DNA from: JAGXTF01 sp038317095
GTDB lineage: Bacteria; Bacteroidota; Bacteroidia; NS11-12g; UBA955
Length of the DNA: 51,635 bases
Direction of reading: 5' to 3'
Assembly (NCBI GenBank): GCA_038317095.1
Contig: JBBQBB010000024.1
Location: 1 to 51,635 of the forward strand
Positions 8,278 to 15,966 of this stretch are shown piece after piece (within the stretch, counting starts at the first letter, position 1; each line of letters opens with the position of its first letter). The notes under the pieces are model-generated. The model was given only the letters and a program-made list of their open reading frames with translations. It was not told where the DNA came from and did not search any database. Made by a program: the position numbers and the translations under genes.

Positions 8278-8346
8278 TTTTTCTGCCGCAGCGAACCAAC
8301 TTTTTCTGCCGCAGCGGATTAACTCTCTCTGCCGCGGCGGATCAAC
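8278..8346. repeat. Three tandem 23-bp repeats
   Basis: Units at 8278-8300, 8301-8323 and 8324-8346 share a TTTTTCTGCCGCAGCG-like 5' part and an A-rich 3' end in AAC. Units 1 and 2 differ at a few bases; unit 3 is more diverged (CTCTCTGCCGCGGCGG). The array ends 7 bp before the -7 box of metB, so it could affect metB expression. There is no array-like spacer structure, so it is not a CRISPR. Confidence 0.8.
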
Positions 8347-8353
8347 TTTCCAT

Positions 8354-8361
8354 TATCTTTG
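8354..8361 (+). promoter_or_regulatory. Bacteroidota -7 box of metB
   Basis: TATCTTTG fits the TAnnTTTG consensus of the phylum's primary sigma factor. It lies only 4 bp before the metB ATG, so the mRNA would be leaderless or nearly so. No convincing -33 TTG is present; the tandem repeat occupies that place. Confidence 0.5.
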
Positions 8362-8365
8362 CGCC

Positions 8366-9511
8366 ATGCATTTTGAAACCAAAGTATTGCACGCAGGCAT
8401 AGAGCCAGATCCATCTACAGGCGCCATCATGACGCCAATTTTCCAAACCAGTACCTATGCCCAAGCGGCACCTGGCGACCATAAAGGATTTGAATATTCC
8501 CGCACCCACAATCCAACAAGAGATGTTTTGCAAAATAACTTGGCGGCTTTGGAACAATGCAATCATGCGCTTTGTTTTAGCACTGGCATGGGTTCCATCG
8601 ATGCATGTATAAAATTACTGCAGCCTGGCGACCATGTTGTAAGTACCAATGATTTGTACGGTGGCACCTTCAGGCTTTTTACCAAAATTTTTGAACCCTT
8701 GGGAATCAAATTCACTTTTGTGGATATGACGGTTACGGCTAATGTAGAAGCGGCCATGACCCCAAACACAAAAATGGTATGGATAGAAACACCTACCAAT
8801 CCCATGGTGCGAATTGTAGATATTGAAGCGGTTGCCGCCATAGGCAAAAAGCACAAGGCTTTGGTTTTTGTAGACAATACTTTTGCTTCGCCTTATTTGC
8901 AAAACCCCATATTGCTGGGTGCAGATTGTATCATGCACAGCGTAACAAAATACATCAACGGGCATAGCGATGTGGTAATGGGTGCACTTTGCATGAACAG
9001 TACAGAATTGCGCGATCGATTGGCTTTTATCCAAAACAGTTGCGGTGCCACTCCCGGTCCACAGGATTGCTTTTTGGTTTTGCGCGGCATAAAAACCTTG
9101 CATATACGCATGCAACGACATTGCGAAAACGGGGCAAAAATTGCCCATTGGTTGCGCCAACACCCGAAAGTAGGCGTAGTACATTGGCCCGGTTTTGAAG
9201 ACCATGCTGGACATGCCATTGCCAAAAAGCAAATGAAAGATTTTGGGGGTATGATTTCATTTACCTTGAAAAACGACAGCCTAGAATCCGCTTTTACATT
9301 TTTAAGAAATACGCATTTGTTTACCTTGGCCGAAAGCTTGGGTGGAGTAGAAAGCCTAGTGGGTCACCCCGCAAGCATGACACATGCTTCCATTCCCCGC
9401 GAATTGCGCATAGCTTCTGGTCTTTTGGATAGCCTAGTAAGGCTAAGTGTAGGCCTAGAAAATGTCGATGATTTGGTTGCAGATTTGGACCAAGCTTTAG
9501 CGAAAGTTTGA
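8366..9511 (+). CDS. metB: Cystathionine gamma-synthase/lyase (PLP, Cys/Met metabolism)
   Basis: PLP-dependent trans-sulfuration enzyme; gamma-synthase makes cystathionine from an activated homoserine and cysteine. The 381-residue length is typical. Motifs: EYSRTHNPTRDVLQNNLAALE near the N-terminus, STGMGSIDA (PLP phosphate), DLYGGTFRLF (stacking Tyr98), FVDNTFASPYLQNP (Asp170), and SVTKYINGHSD with the Schiff-base Lys195. Gamma-synthase, gamma-lyase and O-acetylhomoserine sulfhydrylase are hard to tell apart by eye; the short length argues against the sulfhydrylase. It stands alone between a repeat array and a terminator-like hairpin. Confidence 0.88.
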   Translation: MHFETKVLHAGIEPDPSTGAIMTPIFQTSTYAQAAPGDHKGFEYSRTHNPTRDVLQNNLAALEQCNHALCFSTGMGSIDACIKLLQPGDHVVSTNDLYGGTFRLFTKIFEPLGIKFTFVDMTVTANVEAAMTPNTKMVWIETPTNPMVRIVDIEAVAAIGKKHKALVFVDNTFASPYLQNPILLGADCIMHSVTKYINGHSDVVMGALCMNSTELRDRLAFIQNSCGATPGPQDCFLVLRGIKTLHIRMQRHCENGAKIAHWLRQHPKVGVVHWPGFEDHAGHAIAKKQMKDFGGMISFTLKNDSLESAFTFLRNTHLFTLAESLGGVESLVGHPASMTHASIPRELRIASGLLDSLVRLSVGLENVDDLVADLDQALAKV

Positions 9512-9518
9512 CAAATTT

Positions 9519-9566
9519 ATCCATGCAATATGAAAATTTAGTTTTATATTTGCATGGATGTTTTTT
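9519..9566 (+). terminator. Rho-independent terminator after metB
   Basis: ATCCATGCA (9519-9527) pairs with TGCATGGAT (9551-9559); flanking ATAT tracts extend the stem with one bulge. The 3' arm is followed by G and then six T (9561-9566). It begins 8 bp after the metB stop. Confidence 0.7.
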
Positions 9567-9665
9567 CGATTTTTAGCAGCCGAATTGCTTGAAAGATTAT
9601 CAGACATGCCTGCTGTGGATTAGACATTTAAAATTGCTACACTTCTAAGAATATGTTGAATTAAA

Positions 9666-10196
9666 ATGCATAATTTAATTATCTTTATACGTATAATTTT
9701 TATTCTGAGTTGCAATCATACAAATCCAATAATTAAAGCCAAAGCGTCTATTGAATTAAAAAAAGATGCTTCAATATCAATTCATAAAACCATAAAAAAA
9801 GAAACAAAATCAACCCCTCTATTTGAAATCAATTGTGGATGTTCTTTTAATGAATTTGGTCATATTTATAATTCTTCAGTGGGTTATCATTTATACATCT
9901 GGGGAAAAGGTTGGAATTCTGATTGTATTGCGTGCACATGGACTTGGGGTGAACTTATTTACAATATATCCCCCCCGCATGAAGCGTCCGATACGGCAGT
10001 TAAGGATTTCTATATCCACTTATTGGATCTCGGAAATTATATACTTCCAACAAATCAAACTATTTATGGATCAGATAACATTAAAAAATACGCAATTGCA
10101 ATACCCCATGTCAATTGGGGAAAAAGCATTTTTAAGACCGCATGGAATCCTTTTAAAACTGGTAAATATACAAAGCCACTCAGTTGGCCTATTTAA
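9666..10196 (+). CDS. Hypothetical lipoprotein rich in Trp and Cys
   Basis: A 176-residue protein not recognised as a known family. A short hydrophobic N-terminus ends in a lipobox (FILSC, about residue 17), then a Lys-rich linker. The folded part contains INCGCSFNEFG, NSDCIACTWTWGELIY and WGKSIFKTAWNPF, so two Cys pairs may form disulfides or bind a metal in the periplasm. It is preceded by the metB terminator and ends 9 bp before the TIGR02757 gene. Confidence 0.6.
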   Translation: MHNLIIFIRIIFILSCNHTNPIIKAKASIELKKDASISIHKTIKKETKSTPLFEINCGCSFNEFGHIYNSSVGYHLYIWGKGWNSDCIACTWTWGELIYNISPPHEASDTAVKDFYIHLLDLGNYILPTNQTIYGSDNIKKYAIAIPHVNWGKSIFKTAWNPFKTGKYTKPLSWPI

Positions 10197-10205
10197 AATA
10201 AGACT

Positions 10206-10982
10206 TTGAAATACAATGCCACTAAATCCATTCTTGAAGAGAATTACAGAATCTACAACAATTCAAATTTCATCGCCCCCGACCCCATTTCTGTTCCACA
10301 CCGTTTTACAAAAAAACAGGATATAGAAATTGCGGGTTTGTTTGCTGCTTTGCTTGCCTGGGGACAAAGAACCACTATTATTAACAATGCCAACCGATTG
10401 ATGGATTTGATGGACGGCGCACCGTATGATTTTATGGTAAACCACCAAACCATTGAACGAAAAAAGTTTGTAAAATTTGTACACCGCACTTTTCAGCCCG
10501 ATGACCTTCTCTATTTTCTGGAGTTTTTACAATTTCATTACCTACAAAATGACAGTTTAGAAACACTATTTGCTGACGGAATGACAGAAAAAGACCTTCA
10601 CGTTGGACCGGGTTTAATCCATTTTCACAAAGCATTTTTTGCTCTGCCACATATGCGCAGAACAGAAAAGCACCTGCAAACGCCAGAAAGAAAAAGTGCC
10701 TGCAAACGGCTGAATTTATACCTTCGATGGATGGTGCGAAATGACGATAAGGGTGTGGATTTTGGCCTTTGGAAACGCATTTCTCCCGCACAGTTGCTGT
10801 GCCCCTTGGATGTGCATGTGCAAAGAACCGCCACCCATCTTGGTTTACTCCATCGGAAACAAAGCGACTGGCAAGCCTGCTTAGAACTCACTGCCGCATT
10901 GAAAAAACTCGACAAACATGACCCTGTTAAATACGATTTTGCCCTTTTTGGGATGGGTATTGAGGGTGGAAAACTCCAATAA
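10206..10982 (+). CDS. TIGR02757/DUF2400 family protein
   Basis: A 258-residue protein of a family of unknown function, widespread in Bacteroidota. The N-terminal signature DPISVPHRFTKKQDIEIAGLFAALLAWGQRTTIINNA is diagnostic; LYLRWMVRNDDKGVDFGLW and CPLDVHVQRTATHLGL follow. The fold resembles helix-hairpin-helix DNA glycosylases in the CPLDVH region, but this is only an impression. Translation starts at TTG 10206, since an in-frame stop lies just upstream and the family start is reached from there. Confidence 0.8.
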   Translation: MKYNATKSILEENYRIYNNSNFIAPDPISVPHRFTKKQDIEIAGLFAALLAWGQRTTIINNANRLMDLMDGAPYDFMVNHQTIERKKFVKFVHRTFQPDDLLYFLEFLQFHYLQNDSLETLFADGMTEKDLHVGPGLIHFHKAFFALPHMRRTEKHLQTPERKSACKRLNLYLRWMVRNDDKGVDFGLWKRISPAQLLCPLDVHVQRTATHLGLLHRKQSDWQACLELTAALKKLDKHDPVKYDFALFGMGIEGGKLQ

Positions 10983-11059
10983 ACGGCAACTTGTCAGTTT
11001 GAGTATTTGGAACGTTATTTGAAGTTTAGAAGAAACAATTAAAATAGAGAAAACAAAAT

Positions 11060-11380
11060 ATGGCAAATACATTTACAACCAGCAACTTTCAGGAAATGGT
11101 CCTGGATTCAGATAAACCTGTATTGGTAGATTTTTGGGCAGAATGGTGCGGTCCTTGCCGCATGATAGGCCCATTGGTAGAAGAAATTGCAAAAGAATAC
11201 GAGGGTAAAGCCGTTGTAGGCAAATTGAACGTGGATGAAAACGGCGATATTGCCATGACTTATGGCGTGCGTAACATTCCTACCTTGCTTATTTTCAAAG
11301 GCGGACAGGTAGTAGACAAAATTGTAGGTGCCGTTCCAAAACCCAACATCACCAAGAAATTGGAAGAGCAAATTGGATAA
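11060..11380 (+). CDS. trxA: Thioredoxin
   Basis: Cytosolic protein-disulfide reductase of 106 residues. It carries the redox-active WAEWCGPCRM motif (Cys30, Cys33), the buried Asp in VLVDFW and the cis-Pro in NIPTLLIFKGG. No signal peptide is present. It is followed 20 bp downstream by a strong terminator, making it the end of a transcript. Confidence 0.96.
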   Translation: MANTFTTSNFQEMVLDSDKPVLVDFWAEWCGPCRMIGPLVEEIAKEYEGKAVVGKLNVDENGDIAMTYGVRNIPTLLIFKGGQVVDKIVGAVPKPNITKKLEEQIG

Positions 11381-11400
11381 TTTATTTCCTTAAATACTTT

Positions 11401-11428
11401 AAAAAACCGGCTTTGTCCGGTTTTTTTT
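11401..11428. terminator. Terminator after trxA
   Basis: AAAAAACCGG (11401-11410) pairs perfectly with CCGGTTTTTT (11417-11426) around a 6-nt loop, and the T-run extends to 11428. The A-tract on the 5' side means it can work in both directions. Confidence 0.9.
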
Positions 11429-11443
11429 ATACTTTCGTATGCC

Positions 11444-12208
11444 ATGAAAAACAATATAGCTTCCAAAACCAAGTCGACAATACTTGTATCTTCAGGTATT
11501 TTGTTGATTTTCTTCTTCGGTTCTTGCAATCATTTTTTTTATGCACCTACCGTGCATCATGCCGCACTTTTAGAGAAAAAAAATGAAATTGTAGTAAATG
11601 CTGGAATAGGATCCGCCGATCAGACCAATTTTGCCAACGTGAATTTGGCCTATGGAATTGGCAATAAAGTTGGAATCTATGGCCAATACTATTCTGCAAA
11701 ACACAACAACAAAGACAATCCATTGGGCAATGGAAACTATATGGATTTGGGTTTAGGGTATTTCGGCGCTTTCAAAGCATCTAAATGGCGCTATGAGGCC
11801 ATCGCTGGCTTTGGGGGTGGCAATGTGCACAACGCTTACGACAGTGGCAGCTACATCAACAACAAATTCATTAAACCTTATATTCAAGGTAACATTGGGT
11901 ATCGCAGTAAATATTTCACTTTTGCATTTTGTTTGCGGGGCGCCTATGTTTCTCAAACTGAGGTGACGGAATATAAAAATAGCAAATATTCAAGTATTCC
12001 CATTTTTGATGCACTCAATGACAATCGAACCCATATAGCTATTGAACCTGGCATCTATATTTCTGGTGGTACTTCTAATATTAAACTTCAACTTGGCTTA
12101 GGGCAATCTAGTTTGCTAAACATCGGTAAATCGAAAACTGCTTATCCTTATCAAAAATCATTCGTAAGTTTGGGAATCCGTATTAACTTTACGGCTGCAA
12201 AAAATTAA
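11444..12208 (+). CDS. Predicted outer-membrane lipoprotein with beta-barrel features
   Basis: 254 residues. The signal peptide ends in a lipobox (FFFGSC, about residue 28), followed by APTVHHAALLEKKNEIVVNAGIGSADQTNFANVNLAYGI, a start seen in many Bacteroidota barrel-like proteins. Repeated Gly/aromatic strands follow, and the last strand is FVSLGIRINF. Function unknown. The downstream DUF58 gene begins at the next base after its stop, so the two are probably translated from one mRNA. Confidence 0.65.
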   Translation: MKNNIASKTKSTILVSSGILLIFFFGSCNHFFYAPTVHHAALLEKKNEIVVNAGIGSADQTNFANVNLAYGIGNKVGIYGQYYSAKHNNKDNPLGNGNYMDLGLGYFGAFKASKWRYEAIAGFGGGNVHNAYDSGSYINNKFIKPYIQGNIGYRSKYFTFAFCLRGAYVSQTEVTEYKNSKYSSIPIFDALNDNRTHIAIEPGIYISGGTSNIKLQLGLGQSSLLNIGKSKTAYPYQKSFVSLGIRINFTAAKN

Positions 12209-13117
12209 ATGCTTTTACAAGAAGTTGAGTCTTACGGAAACCTAGAATTATTAGCAAAGCAAGTTGTAGAAGGCTTCATAACTGGAATGCACAAAAGTCC
12301 ATTCCACGGTTTTTCGGTGGAATTTGCAGAGCATAGGCAATACAATCCGGGTGAAAATACACGCAATTTAGATTGGAAATTGTTTGCAAGAACCGACAAA
12401 TTGTATGTAAAAAGGTACGATGAAGAGACCAATTTACGCTGTAGAATTCTGTTGGACTTATCCCCCAGTATGCATTACCCAGAAGGAAGCAATGCAAAAC
12501 TTCGATTTTCTGTTTTGGCCGCTGCATCCATTTGCAATTTGTTAAAAAAACAGCGCGACGCTTATGGCATTACCACTTTTGATGATAAAGTGCAATACCA
12601 AGGGGAAATGCGAAGCAATCCATCACACTTTAATGAGATATTACGCAACCTGCAACCCTTGTGGGACAACCTTGCTTTGCCCCAAATTAGAAACAAAACC
12701 AATGTAGGCAACGTGTTAAAATACATAGCCCAAACTACCCACCGCCGCAGTTTGATTGTGGTTTTTTCAGACATGTTTGACAGTTCTGAAAATGATGCGG
12801 AAATATGGCAAGCATTGCAACAATTGCGGTTTAACAAGCACGAGGTAATTCTATTTCACGTGCGCCATGCACCCGAAGAAACAGCCTTGGATTTCCCTAA
12901 CAGACCTATGCGCTTTGTAGACCTAGAATCGGGAGAAAAATTAATGTTAAATCCTGCAGAAATTCGCGACTATTATACCGATAAAATTAATGCATTTGAC
13001 AAAGAATTAAAAACACGTTGCATGCAGTATAAAATTGACTTTTATTCGGTAGACGTGAGCCAAGATTTTCACCAAGTGCTGATGCCCTTTTATGTGAAAA
13101 GGATGCGGATGGTTTGA
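12209..13117 (+). CDS. DUF58 domain protein (vWA-like)
   Basis: 302 residues. The DUF58 signature HRQYNPGENTRNLDWKLFARTDKLYVKRYDEE is present at residues 42-73, followed by a vWA-like metal site, LLDLSPSM (Asp83, Ser85, Ser87). DUF58 proteins usually pair with a MoxR AAA ATPase and aerotolerance-type vWA proteins; no MoxR gene is visible here. Probably cytosolic, since no transmembrane segment is seen. It is tail-to-tail with the DUF6498 gene, the two stop codons abutting at 13117/13118. Confidence 0.88.
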   Translation: MLLQEVESYGNLELLAKQVVEGFITGMHKSPFHGFSVEFAEHRQYNPGENTRNLDWKLFARTDKLYVKRYDEETNLRCRILLDLSPSMHYPEGSNAKLRFSVLAAASICNLLKKQRDAYGITTFDDKVQYQGEMRSNPSHFNEILRNLQPLWDNLALPQIRNKTNVGNVLKYIAQTTHRRSLIVVFSDMFDSSENDAEIWQALQQLRFNKHEVILFHVRHAPEETALDFPNRPMRFVDLESGEKLMLNPAEIRDYYTDKINAFDKELKTRCMQYKIDFYSVDVSQDFHQVLMPFYVKRMRMV

Positions 13118-13744
13118 TTAAATTGCGTCCAATAAATGCTGATGTGTTGGTTTTTCTGCCAAATAATAATGTATTACATCCATTCCCATTTTAACAGCCA
13201 AAAAAAGAAGAAACATTATGTTGGGTGAAATGTCTTTCACAAAAATAAGAACCACAAAAGGTAATAACCTTAAGTAGGGCAAAAACATTAGCCTGGCAAA
13301 GCCCGGAGATTCTTTACGCACTGCCATAATTTTTCCTGGAATTTCTATAATTACACCAATAAACATGACAATTAGTGTGGGCCAAATCAAATGAATTTTA
13401 TCTATATTGCTGGTAGGAATATTTTTGCTAAAAATACCCATCAAACCAAAAATCAGGATAAAAACGCCAAAATGAATGCAGAAGAAAAAAGCAATAACCG
13501 CGTTCAAACGCATATTGGTAGGTGTAGGCACATTGTTTACATTGATTATTTCGCCGGTTTTTGCAAATAAAATTTTAAATATATTTTCGAACCCCAGCAA
13601 CACGCTTTGGATCCAAAAAATTCCTACAATATATTTTGCGTTACCTGGGTCGTACAAATATTCACCCAACAAGGCCAAATTAAATAGGATGACGAAATAC
13701 AATCCCAATTTTTGCGTATGCCAATTTTTAAAAAAGTTGTTCAT
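13118..13744 (-). CDS. DUF6498 family integral membrane protein
   Basis: The preferred start is the ATG at 13744, which overlaps the pyrC stop as ATGA and gives 208 residues (MNNFFKNWHTQKLGLYFVIL). The longer frame from 13807 would overlap pyrC by 67 bp. Five or six hydrophobic segments are visible (LYFVILFNLALLGEYLYD; MRLNAVIAFFFCIHFGVFIL; IWPTLIVMFIGVIIEI; LLPFVVLIFV; IMFLLFLAVKMGMDVIHYY). The HFGVF and DVIHYY motifs resemble DUF6498, of unknown function. It is coupled to dihydroorotase without an obvious functional link. Confidence 0.7.
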   Translation of the reverse strand: MNNFFKNWHTQKLGLYFVILFNLALLGEYLYDPGNAKYIVGIFWIQSVLLGFENIFKILFAKTGEIINVNNVPTPTNMRLNAVIAFFFCIHFGVFILIFGLMGIFSKNIPTSNIDKIHLIWPTLIVMFIGVIIEIPGKIMAVRKESPGFARLMFLPYLRLLPFVVLIFVKDISPNIMFLLFLAVKMGMDVIHYYLAEKPTHQHLLDAI

Positions 13745-15078
13745 ATAAAAAAGGACAATCGTTGGGCTTTGGTTTGATTTGTAAATCCGTGATTCCAACT
13801 GATGCAACCGTTCACAAAAACAGTATGGATGGTATGATTAAAAGTATTGCCTTCCATTGGACTCCATCCACATTTGTACAATAAATTTTCTTTTTTAACC
13901 GTCCATTTGTCATTGGGATCCACCAAAATCAAATCTGCTTTATAACCTTCGCGGATATAGCCACGGTCTTTGATTTTAAAACAATCGGCTGGAGCATGAC
14001 ACATTTTTTCCACTACTTTTTCATAGGAAATTACACCTTTGCGGACATATTCAAGCATCAGCGGCAAGGCATGCTGCACCAAGGGCAGCCCTGAAGGGCT
14101 TTTGGGATAAAGGTTTTGCTTTTCTTCCCAGGTGTGTGGTGCATGGTCGGTTGCAACAATGTCCAGCCTATTATCCAACAATGCTTTCCAAAGAGCATCT
14201 CTATTTGTAGGTGCTTTTATCGCTGGGTTGCATTTGATTTGATTTCCCAATTTTGCGTAATCATTAGAAGTAAAGTGCAAATGATGGACACAAACTTCGG
14301 ATGTAATGTGCTTTTGTTTTAGGGGAATTTGATTGGTAAACAGATTGGTTTCAGCAGCGGTTGTAATGTGTAAAACATGCAAGCGGGTATTGTATTTTTT
14401 TGCCAATTCAATAGCATGGGAAGAAGAACGATAACAAGCTTCTTCATCTCGTATAAATGGGTGCATTTCTGGAGGGATATTGTCTCCGAACTGTTTTAGT
14501 GCATCTGCATATCTTTCCTTTACCCGGGGCTCATACTCGCAATGGGTAGCAATTAAGGCAGGAACTTGGGAGAAAATATTATCCAAAATATTATCGTCGT
14601 CTACCAACATGTCGCCTGTACTGCTGCCCATAAAAATTTTTACGCCACAAGTTGTTTCAGGGTTTATATGGCGCAATTCATCCAAATTGTTATTTGTAGC
14701 GCCTAGAAAAAACGAATAATTTACCACAGATTTTGCAGCACCGATTGTCATTTTTTCTTCAAGGTGCTTGATGGTAGTGGTTTGTGGAATTACATTGGGC
14801 ATTTCCATAAAACTGGTGATTCCGCCGGCCAAAGCAGCCATACTTTCAGTGGCAATATCCGCCTTATGTGTTAACCCAGGCTCTCTAAAATGCACTTGAT
14901 CGTCAATTACACCGGGCATCAACAGCAAACCATCTGCGGGTATGATTTTGGCATTTTCGCCACTTAAGCCCTGTCCTATTTGCGAAATATACTCGCCTTC
15001 TATAAGCACATCGCCAACCCAATTTATCCCATCATTAATAACCGTGGCATTTTTTATTAGAATTCTGTCCGATTTCAC
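13741..15078 (-). CDS. pyrC: Dihydroorotase
   Basis: Closes carbamoyl-aspartate to dihydroorotate in pyrimidine synthesis. 445 residues, class I length. Metal-site motifs: DDQVHFREPG (His63; position 61 is Gln where the family usually has His), the carboxylated Lys147 in GVKIFMGSS, ATHCE (His179), LHVLHI (His234, His237) and ATDHAPH (Asp and His). The QVH variant is, as recalled, common in Bacteroidota dihydroorotases, so it need not mean loss of function. The stop overlaps the start of a membrane-protein gene. Confidence 0.93.
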   Translation of the reverse strand: MKSDRILIKNATVINDGINWVGDVLIEGEYISQIGQGLSGENAKIIPADGLLLMPGVIDDQVHFREPGLTHKADIATESMAALAGGITSFMEMPNVIPQTTTIKHLEEKMTIGAAKSVVNYSFFLGATNNNLDELRHINPETTCGVKIFMGSSTGDMLVDDDNILDNIFSQVPALIATHCEYEPRVKERYADALKQFGDNIPPEMHPFIRDEEACYRSSSHAIELAKKYNTRLHVLHITTAAETNLFTNQIPLKQKHITSEVCVHHLHFTSNDYAKLGNQIKCNPAIKAPTNRDALWKALLDNRLDIVATDHAPHTWEEKQNLYPKSPSGLPLVQHALPLMLEYVRKGVISYEKVVEKMCHAPADCFKIKDRGYIREGYKADLILVDPNDKWTVKKENLLYKCGWSPMEGNTFNHTIHTVFVNGCISWNHGFTNQTKAQRLSFFI

Positions 15079-15252
15079 TTTACAATAATAATTCTAAAAA
15101 TTCATTTAAAAATTTGCCCCACAAAATTTCCCAATCATTTTAGTTTTTCAATTCCAACAGTATTTGTAATAATAATACTACAAGTTATTGATATTCAATG
15201 AACAATATGCAAATAAATGACGAAAGTTACACTGTTTTATGAAAATTTTGGT

Positions 15253-15260
15253 TACATTTG
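15253..15260 (+). promoter_or_regulatory. -7 box upstream of the GxxExxY gene
   Basis: TACATTTG fits TAnnTTTG exactly, 21 bp before the GTG start. A -33 TTG at the expected distance is not clear. Confidence 0.4.
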
Positions 15261-15281
15261 GCTCGTTTAATATTTTAAGCT

Positions 15282-15728
15282 GTGCCATTAACATTAGAAA
15301 ACGAACTCGCGCATCGAATCATTGGATTTGCGATAGAAATCCATAAAAGTATTGGACCTGGATTAAATACAAACGTATATAAAAAATGCTTGGCGTATGA
15401 ATTTAAAAATGCCGATCTAAATTCACAAGAATCCTACCCGATTGTATTAAACTATAAAACCCTAGAAATTAACGATGGCATCTGCATTGATATATTGGTA
15501 GCAGAGAAGGTGGTAGTAATGATAGATTCTAGCGAAAATATTACAGAATATCAGGTGCAAAAACTACTTCGTATACTGCGTTTGGGTAATTTTAAATTGG
15601 GCCTATTGGTGAATTTTAACACCACATTGTTAAAAGATGGGATAAGGCGTGTTTCGAACAACAAACTCATCGAAAAAGAATTGGAATTGGATTCTTTCAA
15701 TGGCATTGAGGATCAGGTGCAAATTTGA
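15282..15728 (+). CDS. GxxExxY family protein with altered signature
   Basis: 148 residues with a GTG start (15282). The layout is that of the GxxExxY family: LAHRIIGFAIEIHKSIGPGL at the N-terminus, VYKKCLAYEF, then IDILVAEKVVVMIDS and a QVQKLLRILRLGNFKLGLLVNFN block. The family's name motif (G-L-L-E-S-V-Y) reads GLNTNVY here, so the Glu is missing. The family is small, of unknown function, often multicopy and probably mobile; the IDILVAEKVVV strand recalls PD-(D/E)xK-like folds. The last 20 residues are charged and extend past the usual family end. Confidence 0.8.
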   Translation: MPLTLENELAHRIIGFAIEIHKSIGPGLNTNVYKKCLAYEFKNADLNSQESYPIVLNYKTLEINDGICIDILVAEKVVVMIDSSENITEYQVQKLLRILRLGNFKLGLLVNFNTTLLKDGIRRVSNNKLIEKELELDSFNGIEDQVQI

Positions 15729-15966
15729 TTTTTTATTTAATTTTTTACATCTACGATTTGGCAATTCTTTGCCAAGTTGTTATTGACTTCAGAGAATCTA
15801 GGCAATTGTATCTCTCCTATTAAACTTTATAACGCCCAATAGCTTTGGTAAGGGATACAGTAAGTTTCCATATACCCAGTAAAGCCGCTTAGCTAAATCT
15901 TTTATTCGACTCACCCCGCGCAGATGGAAGTCCTGATAAAAGGAATTTAAAAGATGCCAAGAAATT

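Noticed and set aside
8278..8346. Tandem repeats as a CRISPR array
   Set aside because: The units abut directly with no spacers, and no cas gene is in the window.
8615..9232. Long reverse-strand ORF opposite metB (205 codons)
   Set aside because: It lies wholly within metB, a well-supported gene, and its translation has no recognisable domain or composition bias of a real protein.
9823..10209. 128-codon plus-strand ORF overlapping the Trp/Cys-rich lipoprotein
   Set aside because: The overlapping frame at 9666 has a lipobox signal and a stop just before the next gene; this frame has no signal or domain.
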